Assembly (NCBI GenBank): GCA_002633005.1
Contig: NMRA01000095.1
Coordinates: forward strand, 311,881-375,880
Direction of reading: 5' to 3'
DNA length: 64,000 nucleotides
Source of the DNA: Phoronis australis
Lineage: Eukaryota > Phoronida > Phoronidae
Positions within the stretch are counted from its first letter, which is position 1. Each line of letters starts with the position of its first letter. Shown here piece by piece: positions 13,385-24,863 of this stretch. Made by a program: the position numbers and the translations under genes. The notes beneath the pieces were generated by a model. That model was not told the DNA's origin. It ran no database searches and saw only the letters and a list, made by a program, of their open reading frames with translations.

Positions 13385-13515
13385 TTGGGCGGTGCATCAC
13401 TGAAAAAAATTGGGGGGCTATATATTCCTCAGCCCTCCTGTGGTGCACCGCCCACAGACCATGGGTAGTTTGGCACTGAAAAAAGTGAGGCTATAGCCCC
13501 CCATCCGCCTATGGT
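13385..13515. repeat. fold-back repeat family B, copy 1
   Basis: Contains 'ctgtggtgcaccgcccac' followed by 'agaccatgg', 'cactgaaaaaagtg' and 'ctatagccccc'. The reverse complement of 60715-60840 carries the same blocks in the same order, so this is a dispersed element inserted in opposite orientations. The unit contains internal complements (gggggctata against tatagcccccc). Confidence 0.75.
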
Positions 13516-15584
13516 ACTGTGTACGCTGGCCATGTTTATGAAATCCATGAAATGATACTTTGGTAGAACGGAAAGGAAATTACACCATCGAAAAACCTCA
13601 ACTGTTCGTCGCATAAATGGCTCATAACCTTGCCCTCTTAATTCTGAAGCTTCGTGGGACTAAGAGATTATTTGCACGCAAGGAGGGAAGGGCATTGCCC
13701 CCTTGCCCCCCCCCCCTAAATCCGCCACAGATTCTTTCAGCTGTCAGTGGAGTTTGCTACCGTTGTAATCTCGCCGCAACTATAATTAATGTAAGGAGGA
13801 ATGTCTAGGACAGAACTGTTAGTGTTGCTTTGAGACGATATCTTTAAATATTATGTGCTACTGACGACTATGACTATTTTCAATTTCATTTTATAAACAT
13901 GTCGTGCGAGTTTTAGGAGAGATGAAATGCGTTCAGAATGAATGACAAGGGTAGTGACTTTACATCGATGTCATCGTAACGGAGAAACTGGTGAAATATC
14001 GACAGTCAACAAAACGATCTAAGAAATCATTTGCCTATAATGCTTAGTCGAGTTTGCATTCGGGAAAACAAATCGTCATGTGCACCATCGTCCACGGTGT
14101 CACTCTATTGAAACTACAGCATTTTATGAAATAGTGTAATAAATCTCGACTGGCAATGCGTTGTTGACTACTGATATCGTTGAGATTGCCTGCCAGGGCT
14201 TACATCGGGGTATAATTCTGGCAGCGACTGAGTCTTCCATGAACTCGGCAAAAGGCTTGATCTATGAGTCTGCTTACGTCAAAAATTATTCCCTTGGACT
14301 AAAGGTATTGAGTGGCACACCCGCCAAGTGTTTGATTACATTCTATTATATTGAATTTGAACAAACCTCGACACAAAAACACCATTGTTCACCTTTAAAG
14401 CACGCTTATTGTGAATGGAACAAGAACAAATGCCTGCTTTGAAACAACAAAAAACATAAGATATAATGACATCAACACGAATAGGTGCCCTGGCATCCCC
14501 GGCTTAATTAACCCGATCGTCTTTTTAGTATTTTGTCAAAGGGGTCATTTTCTACATGTAAATGCCCAGAACCCAGTCGTAATTCATGGGCAGTACAAAC
14601 AAAAATCTTCCCGCAAGACTAACTTGCACAATGTCTTTCCCCTTAAAGGTCGTGAGGTCCGCATAGATGGTGATTAATAATGTTAACTGGACACAACTAC
14701 TATGAAATTGCATTTCAAAAATGCGGCGTTATTCGCAGGGACACTCTTTCTGAAGGCTGCAGGTACCCTTTTCATCAGAATTAAGAGCTTGCCATTTAAA
14801 TGTAACATCTCCGTATCGAAAGCTGTACTTTTGAAATGTCAAAAGTAAACAAAAATGCAAGGAGAATTCAAATGAGACTAAAAGACAGAGTACTCTCCCA
14901 CACTCAGCAAACCATCCCTGGTGCATTGAAATATAGAACGAATCCAAGCCCCTTCCTGTTGGTCATGGTTCTAGATGAGAGAGCCACCAGGAGATATTTT
15001 ATTACATAACTATATACATATACAACACCCTATTCTATTTATTGTTACGAATATATAAAACACATTGTCAGGCTAGTTCCAAAAAAGGCGATGAAGTTTC
15101 CACGAAAAACTGAAGTAACGGCCTCAAGTTCTGTTCCTGTTAATTGTTCAATTCACTTCAAACCTACAAGTAGGAGTCCACAGGAAAACGCATGAAAACC
15201 TCCACAGTGTGCTGTCGCACGTATCAGCGTACAAAACATGAAAAGAACCACCTTGCGTTGGCATATTTCAAGGTACAAAACATGAATGGTTACAATGATG
15301 ACGGACCACATTTATCAGTCTTGCCCAAATTAAATTCAACAATCCTGAACTCGTCGTTGATTTCAGAAGAGACTGATGTGGCTTATACAAGAAGTCTTCT
15401 GTAAATTTGTATTGTAAACCATTGTTAACTACAATTAGTTTTCATACGAATATCTCCTACAACATGGAATTTTGTTGCAGGTTCTCGCTATTGAACTGCT
15501 GCACGCTTGAGCCGTTTCCTGCAATTGAACATTATTTACCGTATATAGACCAGGAAAATCCTGAAAGAAACATTTGAGTCCCTC
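13516..15584. other. non-coding, no supported gene
   Basis: A C-run with 'aaatccgccac' near 13705-13730 may be another transposon end. Otherwise nothing was seen. Confidence 0.45.
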
Positions 15585-15790
15585 AGTCTCTCGAGTCTTC
15601 TTGAGTCTTTGAGTCAAGTCGGACTCAAGCAGTCTTCCGTCACGTGACAGATTTAGCGGCTGTCACTAGCAGAACAATACATGTACATGTAAATATCGTA
15701 TGAGGTAGGTCGTCGGAAACACACGTGAGACGGACAGAGAGGGCAAGTAACAACTCTTTAGATCATTTCACGTACAGGTAAGTGATTTTG
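15585..15790 (+). repeat. duplicated promoter-like cassette, module M copy 1
   Basis: Runs of GAGTC/GAGTCT lead to a palindromic E-box, gtcacgtgac, then an acaat block, and end at 'cacgtacag' next to gtaagtg, a perfect 5' splice site. Module M copy 2 at 18871-19090 has the same order and the same gtaagtg boundary. No ATG-led frame was found in the presumed exon, so if transcribed it would be a non-coding leader. The promoter role is inferred from motif order only. Confidence 0.5.
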
Positions 15791-16207
15791 ATGTAAGGGT
15801 GGTCTTTACGAAAAAGTTAAACCAAATGTTGGTTTGTGGATTGCGAATAAGTGGAAAATGTTCAAATATGGGTCACCTCATCTGCAATTGGTTGAAATTA
15901 CATTTTATTTCAATGGATTGAGCTACACTGAGCGCGTAATATAAAATGTGCTCTTTAGATTAGCATAAACAAAAAATACATGGCAGATGAGTGACGTAGA
16001 AGTTTAAACTCAAAATGCACACTATCATTCAAGATCGGTATGTAATTTATTAGCTGTTATTGGCAAACACTTTGGCTCCAAAAAGAGAAGGATTTCAAAT
16101 TAATTCAACTTTTAACGTACTCAGCGATGATGCATAACAGTGGTTTTTATCCGAATTTGGTGGTGGGTAAAATGCCGTTATATCCTTTGTTGACGAATCT
16201 AGCAAGA

Positions 16208-17260
16208 CCAGTATGCACAAACGAGTCATAAGTTTACTCAACGACTGTTTGAGTCTTCAGTGGACTCCATATTCCAAGCCGTCATCTGAGCTTGAGTCTA
16301 AGGTAGGCTCAGTGCTAATCTTTGGAAACATCTCGTGTCTAATCCGTGGCCAAACCAATCATTATTACCTCTGGGGAAGCAGCCGTGAGTTCAACAAGCG
16401 ATGTAAACACCGACAGTGTAACGAGAGTCACAAAGAGATATAACGCCTCTTGGCGCTTTCTGGGTTATGTATAATTGTTGTATTGCGGATTTTGTTATAA
16501 ATATTAAGAAAAAGAGTCACAGAGGGTCATGTAAAGTAATCACGTGCACTAGTCTTTCTGGTGAGTTTAATCAGCTCTAGTATTTTACAGTAAAGATGAG
16601 ATCTAGATTAATTTCAGCAGATCAAGGGTAAATTGGATTAATGCGCAACATTAAAATTGCGAATAAACTGCTACTTAGACAAAGATCGTGTGTGGGCATG
16701 TGGCAGTGGCTTTTAATCGGAGGTTAACGAAATTACAAACGTTGAATTAAATATCCTTTGCAGTGGTCGCGTGTTCCTCCGGGTAATCTGGTTGTGATAG
16801 ACCTGGTTGTTTCGTTTACACGGAATAATATTCATGAGTAAAAATATTAGAGTGGCACACGTCATGAGATACGTTATGAGCATAACACTTGTTGATACAG
16901 ATATATGTGTGACCTGTAAGATTTTGAAAATTCGGCCTATTCGCAGTTCAACAAGAATTTTAAAACAATTTTTGATCAATTGCCAATGACTTTCCAACAA
17001 GTATAGAATGCCAGCGACAAGTTCGTCATTATGTTCTGAACATCGATATAATAGATCGACGACGTTCGCCATTATACAAAAACAAAGTAGACTATCCCTC
17101 ACCGTTGAGGCAATTGTAATGCACATGTAACTGTGATCAAGACAAGGGAGACTCGTTGGGAGGCTACAAAATCTTCAGTAACAATGTCAACGTCGGGAGT
17201 TGGAATAATAATAAGAATTACTGAAGAAGGTTGCTGATATTTTGAATGGTTAACTATTCT
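16208..17260 (+). repeat. diverged tandem duplication, module N copy 1
   Basis: Shares with 17880-18740 and 20127-20560: 'gaccagt', an acgagtc...gactc stretch, 'cagtggactc', 'gagcttgagtct', 'ggctcagtg', then a ccaaaccaatca (CCAAT-type) block, a gtgagt-like boundary near 16560, and a tail with 'gcgaataaactgctactta'. No open frame is conserved among the three copies, which argues against a protein-coding array. Confidence 0.65.
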
Positions 17261-17289
17261 GATCTTTAAATATCAAGTTATTCAATTCC

Positions 17290-17879
17290 ACTATGTCAAC
17301 TGGGAAACTAGTTTTAAAAATGAATGATCGAGAAACGTCACATGACTGTACTGTCGGAATCAGTTCGTATTAGAAAGGTTTTGACAATGGACACACTAGG
17401 CTAGTACTTGAAAACCTGCTTACCATTACGACCCCCAAGAGTCGCTCGCTCTGGCCGGTAACCTTACACACTGCTCCCAAGATGAATCAACTTGGACCCA
17501 AGGAGAGTATAGCAAGGCGCAGAGTAAGTCTAACTGGCCCGGAGTGGGTCTAATTGGCACAAAGTGAGCCTTTTGAAACATAATCTAGTAAAGCGACTGA
17601 TAACATATAATGCGGAACACGGAACCATAAAATATACTGCATAAAAGGTCTACAGACTTTCGAGACAGTGGTGCAATATGCCACATAACAAAAATAATAA
17701 GTGATATTCGTCTCAGGCAAAGACAAGACTTATATCTTTGCGCGATTTGACTTCCACATGTGAAGCGTGAACGAATAACTCAGCTTTGAACATACTGAAC
17801 AGTGGCGCACCAGAGTAGTTGTTGATGGGTGAAAATAGTTTTTAAACAAAGGAAGATTACACATTTCACGTGAACGAAT
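17290..17879 (+). repeat. diverged tandem duplication, module O copy 1
   Basis: Pairs with 19435-20100. Shared blocks in order are tttaaaaatgaatgatc, a cggaat.agttcgt block, 'ggaccca' with repeated ag.gtct..ctggccc words, 'aaaggtcta', and 'atgccacataacaaaaa'. It lies directly before module N copy 2, as its partner lies directly before module N copy 3. Confidence 0.6.
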
Positions 17880-18740
17880 TTAGCAAGACCAGTGTACAAT
17901 AGACTAAGTATAAAGAGTCGTAAGTTGACTCGACTACTGCTTGAGTCTTCATTGGACTCTATAGGTACATCCCTAGTAACCTTCTGATCTGGAGTCCAAT
18001 GTACTAGGCTCACTGTGAATCTGTTGAATCTTCACGTCACTAGTGGCTGAACCAATCACGATGCAGTATTCCAATGGAGGGTAAACACACGCGAGTCGCA
18101 CAGGGTCTGTGAAAGGACTGTGCGCACTCGTCATTTGCCAGTGGTAAGTTTTTATCTGGTCTGGCATTTTTACATTTAAAACAAGAACTATTTTAGTGTT
18201 AGCAGAGTAAGCGTAAATTAGATCATTGCGCAGCAGTAAAATTGCGAAAAAAACTGCTACTTAAGAATTCCAGGACCTAAGCTTATAGATACCAGTTTTT
18301 AATCCAAGATGATATAATGTGTTAAAATAGTATGACAACACAATTTAACGAAATCACAAATTTGACTAAATTATTCCGTTGTAGTGGCTAGGTCAATCTC
18401 CTTGTTATTAGCTTGTAACAGAGCTGGTGGAGAATGCGTAGAATAGCAAATACTCGTAGATTAGCAAACACGACTTTTTAAACAGTTAGACTTTTGATAG
18501 ATAGCCACTGTAATGCTATCAAGTATAGGGTGCCTGCGAAAAGTTCATGTTATGTTCCGTCCATTGCGATAATGAGGGAAAAAGGTAAACTAGTCCCGCA
18601 AGCATTGTAATTGTGTGGAAGACAAGAGACTCGTTGTGAGGCTGGAAACCTCTTTTGACAATATAAATACCACGAAGAAGTCTAATACGAACTGTTAAAG
18701 AACAATCCTGATTTCTGGAATGCGGCCAACCATTACAATG
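17880..18740 (+). repeat. diverged tandem duplication, module N copy 2
   Basis: Same order as module N copy 1, including a 'ggctgaaccaatcacgat' CCAAT block and a 'ccagtg' plus gtaagttt boundary near 18142. The tail includes 'gcgaaaaaaactgctactta' and 'gagactcgttgtgaggct', matching 'gagactcgttgggaggct' in copy 1. Confidence 0.65.
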
Positions 18741-18870
18741 TATGTTGTGCTTATCGTTATTTTTATTTCATACCAATGTTGTCAGCGTTCACTATAAAAT
18801 TGTACACTGGGTACTCACTGACACATTTCCCATGATAACAATAGTTACTGAACTGGGAAATATCCGACAT

Positions 18871-19090
18871 TGAGCCTCTTTAGACTCTCTTGAGTATCCC
18901 AGTGCGTCTTGAGTCTAGTCAGGTTTAACTGGAGTCTTTTTCAAACACGTGACATGTCCCGGGCTTTAGTAGCGGACCAATATATAATGTGAAAGGAAAG
19001 TGCTCGATGACACACTTGAAGCTGACTACGAAGCCAAGTGCATGTAACGAGTCTTGATCATTTCAGGTAAGTGGTTTTATTTAAGTGTGA
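18871..19090 (+). repeat. duplicated promoter-like cassette, module M copy 2
   Basis: GAGTCT words, then cacgtgac, then 'agcggaccaatatataat' (CCAAT plus an AT-rich block), ending at 'gatcatttcag' next to gtaagtgg. The downstream sequence also resembles that after copy 1 (gcaattg.ttgaa.tta followed by attttatttcaatgga-like text). Confidence 0.5.
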
Positions 19091-19434
19091 AATGGTCCTC
19101 ATCAAAAGCGTTTAGTGAACTATTGGTTTCTGTCTGGCTTACAAAAATAATAAAATATTAAATACTTATCAATGGGGTTATGCAATTGATTGAAGTTATA
19201 TTTTATTTTAATGGATAAAAACTAATGAGATATTTCTAACATAATAAATGAAGCAAACGAATGCATCACAAATGATTGGTTTGAAGATTTTAATTCAAGG
19301 CAGATACTAACATTCAAGACCCGTGTCTAATTTACAAGCCGTTATCGATGGTAAACGCCACGTGCTATAGCGGAGTCCACAAAAACGCCCTGACGTTCTG
19401 CGCATTTAACTGTTGCCCAGCTTCATTACGTCAA

Positions 19435-20100
19435 CAGAAAGAGTAGTTTCAAAAATAAATGATCAAGGACGCATAACATATAACTACACTGGCGGAATTA
19501 GTTCGTAAACAAACGTTTGGCCGTGCACTCGCCAAGCCTTTATCCAGGATTTCGAAAATAGGGTGTCCAAAATGGGCTTCCCAATATTCCAGGGCGTCTA
19601 TGATTCCGACGTGTAAACCACCCCACCCCCGGCAACCCCCCCAAACACTAGTATTTGAAGCCACTTTCACTCCATATCTTCAATAGAGTCTCAGATAACG
19701 CGTGAGGGTCAATAATATTGGACCCACGGTGAGTCTAGGTAGGCAAAGGGTAAACGTAGCTGGCCCAGGATGAGTCTAACTGGGCCTAGTGTGAGTCTGT
19801 TGAAGCATGGTACTACTAAAAGTGAGATGAAGGACATACAGCATTACTTTATAAAAGGTCTAAAGAAAATGAAAACAGTTGACCTAGAAGGCCAGTGTGG
19901 GTTACTACGATAGGTGATTGACGTTCTAGAGAGTGGCAAAATATACCACATGACAAAAACATTCTTTGTCTCCTTTTTCAAGGAATTTGACTCCCAAATA
20001 TGAAGAATTGACGATACTTCCACTTTGGATATACTGAACAATGATATTTTATCACAGTTTGCTAAAGCATAAAATATTAAATAACGAAACACAATTACAC
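19435..20100 (+). repeat. diverged tandem duplication, module O copy 2
   Basis: Partner of 17290-17879, at a distance of about 2.1-2.2 kb. It contains 'tttcaaaaataaatgatc', 'ggcggaattagttcgt', 'tgagtctaactgggcc', 'aaaggtctaaag' and 'taccacatgacaaaaa'. Confidence 0.6.
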
Positions 20101-20126
20101 GTTTTAAGAGGACGAATGTAGAAACA

Positions 20127-20560
20127 CCAGTGTGAAACAGCTTACGTACAAACGAGTAGCAAGTTGACTAAAGTATGTTTATGTCTCCAGTGGACTCTAC
20201 ATCCGTAGTCACCTCCTGAGCTAGACTCTAGAGTAGGCTCAATGTGAATCTCTTGGAACGTCACGTCACATACTTATTTAGTGGCTAAACCAATCACAAT
20301 ACGGCGGCGGGATTGACAATCACGTCATTACTCAGTGAGTATGAACTGAAATAGTAGCAAATGGTTTGTGAAAGGGAACGGAATCGGATGCAGTGTTCAC
20401 TTCTGGTGGGTTTTCTTCTGCTTTTGTATTTTGTATTGATAAAACGAGATTCAGATTAATTTTAGAAGACCAGAGGTCAAATCAACCAGTGCACACTTTT
20501 AACATTGTGAATAAACTGGTACTTTAAACATTCCGAGCCCAGGCATATGGGAATGTCTTT
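20127..20560 (+). repeat. diverged tandem duplication, module N copy 3
   Basis: Third copy of module N with 'ccagtgtgaaacagc', 'cagtggactctacatcc', 'ggctaaaccaatcacaat' and a 'cacttctg' plus gtgggt boundary. In this copy the donor-like site is degraded from gtaagt/gtgagt. Confidence 0.65.
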
Positions 20561-20867
20561 TAAACTGAGTTAATAATACATGTATGTTAAAAAGTTCTAG
20601 GAAACAATTTATGGAAACGACACATCTGAATGAACAGTCTTTGCAGTAGTCATGTCATACCTGTGTATTGCGGGATATAAGATGGTGATACAGCTAATCG
20701 TCCAGGTATCTCATACATACTGTGCGATATAAGGTTAAAGTTCCGCGGAACAATTGACATGCTTATGGGAATAAATAATACCGTGTCTCCGCTCACAACA
20801 CACGTTACCATTGGAACAGTTACGTAGTATACATGTACAAGTGAGCTTGTGTTTTGAGAATAAGGCA

Positions 20868-21200
20868 AACTCGCAGTCACCCCTTCAGCATTGATATATA
20901 AAGCAAAGTCGTTTACGTCGAACTGTGTTATTTTCATTAAGCAATGATAAAGAATGAAATTAATGATTTTCAAGTTTTTGAGCCCGACCGGTTGACTAAT
21001 AGGAATGCACGTGATAACTATATCATTCATTAAGTTTGATGCCTCAAGGTTTAAATTTCATGAGCCTCACATTGAGTCTACCCAGCGTCAAGAGGAGCGT
21101 CGACTATGAAGTATACATGAACAAAACATTCAAACTCTCTTGTATTTTGATCACTGTCTCTAAGAACAAATTTGGGAAGTTCTGGTGTCGTAATTATAAT
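20868..21200 (+). repeat. tandem duplication, module P copy 1
   Basis: Strongly similar to 21748-22055, about 860 bp away. Shared blocks are 'cttcagca', 'tcgtttacgtcgaactg', 'ggaatgcacgtga', 'attgagtctaccc', 'aggagcgtcgact' and 'ttgtattttgatcactgtc'. The CACGTG box is kept in both. Confidence 0.75.
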
Positions 21201-21747
21201 ATAGTCCATTCATTGCTGTATTATATGTATTGCCATTATACAAAAGGAATGTAGAGTCATCTAACACACTCATAATAATTAGCATGCAATTGAAGATTCG
21301 CTGTCAGGCTTCACCTACCTTCAACTACATTGTTCATCATGCATTAGAAGACTCGTTTAGAGTCTGCTTCAACTCACTATTTCAACCCAACAGATGATTT
21401 ATCAGGGCCGTTATCCAAAATGAGGTTTCAAGATCTGCGACCACTTTGTTTCATAATGAATTCGAAGGTACTCATCATGAGTCTCATTAAACTCAGTACT
21501 TCAACAAAATACATGTACTTTTAATCAGTGCTCCTTAACAATGTAGCTCCGACCATCAGCATTCTTCATTGTTGTTATCTTTTCTTTAATTTATTTTCAC
21601 TTGCGTCTCAACAGTTTGAGATGTGACACCGTCATGTAGTTGACAAACGTACGTTGGTGTTTTGTGAAAATAGACTTTACGGAGTCGATTTGGGACCACT
21701 GTAGAAATACCAATAGCGTGCCAAAATTTACCGGGTCTCAGATATTC

Positions 21748-22055
21748 CCATGCGTCATCTCTTCAGCAGTGATGAAGAAATCGAAGACGTTTACTTCGAA
21801 CTGCTTTATTTTCTTTCAGCAATGACCCCTCGATTCTATATTTCGTGTTAATAAGGAATGCACGTGACATCTATACAATTCATTATATTTGCGGCTTCAA
21901 GGTTTTGTTTCACGAGCCTAAGATTGAGTCTACCCGGCAGCGTCAAAAGGAGCGTCGACTGTGAAGTAAACATGCAACAAAACATTCAAACTCTCTTGTA
22001 TTTTGATCACTGTCTTCAAGAACAACTTTTGGAAGTTCAGGTGACGTAATATATT
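21748..22055 (+). repeat. tandem duplication, module P copy 2
   Basis: Second copy of module P. Identity with copy 1 is highest over 'gcgtcaa.aggagcgtcgact' through 'cactgtct'. Reading frames are not conserved between copies. Confidence 0.75.
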
Positions 22056-22675
22056 CAGTTGAGTTGAGCTTATTACGCTCTATTTAGTCATCAACAAGTA
22101 TAAAGTGAACTTGTCAATTTAAGACTGCTGGACTCTACAGTCTCTCGTTGTGTACGTTTTAACGGCTTACATTGTTTGATTTTTATACACTGTCTACAGT
22201 AATGAGAACACGGGAGTGCCTTTCGACTGATCACGACTCAGATTCGGTGGGCAGAAATTTTATTACTGCATGCACATACATGTACAGTGTGCAACGTAGT
22301 GGTTCATCAATTGAAAAACAGAGGAATAAACTCTAGCGTCCGCTACTCCAATTGTTCGAATAGTTTAAGTATACAAAATGATTTTAGCTTATGGACACCG
22401 GCTGGAATCGTATGTCATCCCTTTTGTCATCTGCGACCACTGACATTGCCACGGATTCTTCTTCGAGCGGGGAATATACATGTATGGAAAATGACGTCCT
22501 TTTCCATCCATTGCTATTTCAAAAGTTTACTCTTTTCGTCAGGCATAGTACGTCTCAGCTTACAGTACAATTGTGGAAATTTGAAACATAGTAGTAGTAA
22601 ATGTGTTGAAAGGTTGCATTTACTCCTTGCTCGGAAAGTCCCGTCCGCATTACAAGGGACTTGTAGGTGGCGCTA

Positions 22676-22759
22676 AACGCATGCACGCTTATTAGACCTG
22701 ATCGCTGTGTGGCGGAACAGTGAATTTCGAAACGACAAGGCTTTTTCGAAAGTCATCTA
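22676..22759 (+). other. possible non-coding first exon of the 24-kb gene
   Basis: Relatively GC-rich sequence ending in 'tactaca' immediately before gtaagtct. The next good 3' splice site downstream on this strand is at 24011. No ATG-led frame is needed because the candidate start codon lies in the 24012 exon. Purely inferential. Confidence 0.25.
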
Positions 22760-24011
22760 CTACAGTAAGTCTAGCGGATTAAATCAATCAAATACAGTTT
22801 GTCCAATATAATAGAAACACCTGTATTTCAAAAAGTCTTATTGTAATTAGAAAATGTTATTCCAAAATATACGCAATCAAGACAGAAAATTGAAATTTAG
22901 CAGAACAATACTTAAAAAGTCAGGAAGCCTAAAAGCTAAAAACAATATAAACGTCTAGATCGCTGTCTCTCGTGAGTTTGGAGGCCGACTGCAGAGTCAT
23001 TTTATCAGAATGAGTATCCAATAGGCATAGACATTGTGAAAAGTCTTCTCCTAAAATAAATCTAATGACAATCTGTACATAGTTGCCAATATCCTAAAAC
23101 GAAAAAGCCGCAATGGTCATCCGAACATACGGAAACAGCCATATGCACGGCGTTTTTATCTTTGCTGTAATGCCCGTCGTATAGAGTGAATGGAGCAAAC
23201 AACCTGGTGGACATGTGTAACTATGTAATGACAAACGACTTGTGGTTTTGGTCGCCCATCGCCGTTTGCAGAATACATGTATATCATCGAAGCCTCAACT
23301 TGAAGTGTTATTCTTTCCAAAAAGCGGGACAGATGCTAACGGTGTTATTGCAGACTCTTTTTCTGAGAATATGTTTAGCTAGTTAGGAGAAACGTTGCTT
23401 GGTTGAGATCACCGCATACAACTAAAGTCGACCTATCACTAGGGAACTAGGAGACATTCACTATAAGCTACTCATTGTTGATGCTTAGACGTCGGACGCA
23501 CATCTCGTGAAACGATGAGGCTTAATCAGGAAACAGAAACGCATATTTTGCGATTCAGTCCCACATTAAACAAATATTGCCGCCTCAGTACATTGAGAGC
23601 CAGTTTTCTCTACTAAATAACGAGCATCAAGGTGGTTCTCATACAGGCACTATTATGCGAATTTTTTAATCGCTACTTCATGATTTTTGGAAAAACCGAA
23701 CAGCCAAACCGTTGAAACCGATGTAGAGCCTGACAATGTGACCAATGGGGGCTGTGTATAGCACAACCGATTATATCCATTCTTCAATTCATTTTTAGAA
23801 GCCTATAATGTACTCACACACTAAATGATTACAGGCATACGACCGCTGTAAACACACTATCCGAACGGATAGTTGAAGGTATACAATGGACATGCAAACT
23901 CATACTCTCCAACTCAATAGTTACAGGCTTACAATCTGCATGTATTCTCCAACTGAATCGTTACTGTTTAGTTACTGTATCTACACACACTTCTTTTCTT
24001 TGTTTTCACAG

Positions 24012-24226
24012 TGGATTTGAGCATCTGAAGATGACGGACAGACGGCAGCCCATGATATTGCTAGACGAGTTCGAGATTATTATCTCGAAGCTACGAGAGA
24101 AGGGCTTGACCACATGCATTGATCATGAGCAACTACACCGTATAATGAGAAGATTGCGACATCAATATGGATCGGCAGTGCCAAACAACGTCGTAAACTT
24201 AACACAGGGACGAATTTCCCGGTGCT
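24012..24226 (+). CDS. exon of an unrecognised spliced gene (start codon at 24031)
   Basis: Preceded by a pyrimidine-rich acceptor ending ttttcacag and followed by the donor gtaagt. The frame is open throughout. The first ATG, at 24031, gives MTDRRQPMILLDEFEIIISK, then TTCIDHEQLHRIMRRLRHQY, then NVVNLTQGRISRC, ending one base into a codon. The text before the ATG is also open, so this could be an internal exon. The product is charged, helix-rich and soluble. I do not recognise the family. Exons at 24798 and 26496 continue it in matching phase, which is the main reason to believe it. Confidence 0.65.
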
Positions 24227-24797
24227 GTAAGTTTGCCTGGGACTCTGGATCAATGTACAAATTTTGCAAATCTTGGAATATCGTTCTTCAGAAATTGGTC
24301 GTTGTGTTCACATACTAAACTTGAAGCACTGCTCCCAAAAAATCGATTAGGAATTGTTCTTGCTTGCATACAGGGAAACCAAAAATATTGTTTTGTGAGT
24401 TTCATGAAAAATGGAAGGTTCCAGGAAACTGTACCGGCTTTTTTGGGATTACGAAATTGAGTCTTGTTATTTAAGCCAAAACATGTAGGTTTTTATAGGT
24501 GCACCTTTGTTTTTTGCTAAACTTCAGTTACACGACCTACTTGACCCAATTGATGGCAGATTGGAATTGCGTCTGGCCTTTTTCAGAAAATGTTTTTTTT
24601 TTCACAGAGTTAATATATACTTCGTTTGATCGTCAATTGAAAGTGCTGTCTTTACGGTACAGATAAGTAGTACCAAATGAACAGATTTAGAACGTGTCAC
24701 TTGACAAGCACAAAATTCATTACGCATTGATTAAAGCACGTTTTGCTCACTCAAATGTTGTATGAACACACGCTGTAATTGAAATATGTTCCTGCAG

Positions 24798-24863
24798 GCC
24801 CGCCACACTATGCACAGCGAACAGAAGGTGGACGACTTATAGCTCAAGCAACAGACTTTTGCG
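24798..24863 (+). CDS. second exon of the 24-kb gene
   Basis: A 66-base exon between acceptor gttcctgcag and donor gtgaga. It enters needing two bases, which exon 24012-24226 leaves exactly, and reads C-PPHYAQRTEGGRLIAQATD-FC, leaving one base over. No stop occurs in this phase, while both other frames contain stops. The Arg/Gly-rich run TEGGRLIAQA continues in style into the next exon. Confidence 0.6.

Noticed and set aside
16713-17126. 137-codon minus-strand frame with hydrophobic stretches
   Set aside because: It lies inside module N copy 1. The equivalent frame is closed in the other two copies, so it is probably a chance opening.
22287-22676. 129-codon plus-strand frame
   Set aside because: No domain, poor start context, and a shorter overlapping frame in another phase is equally open.
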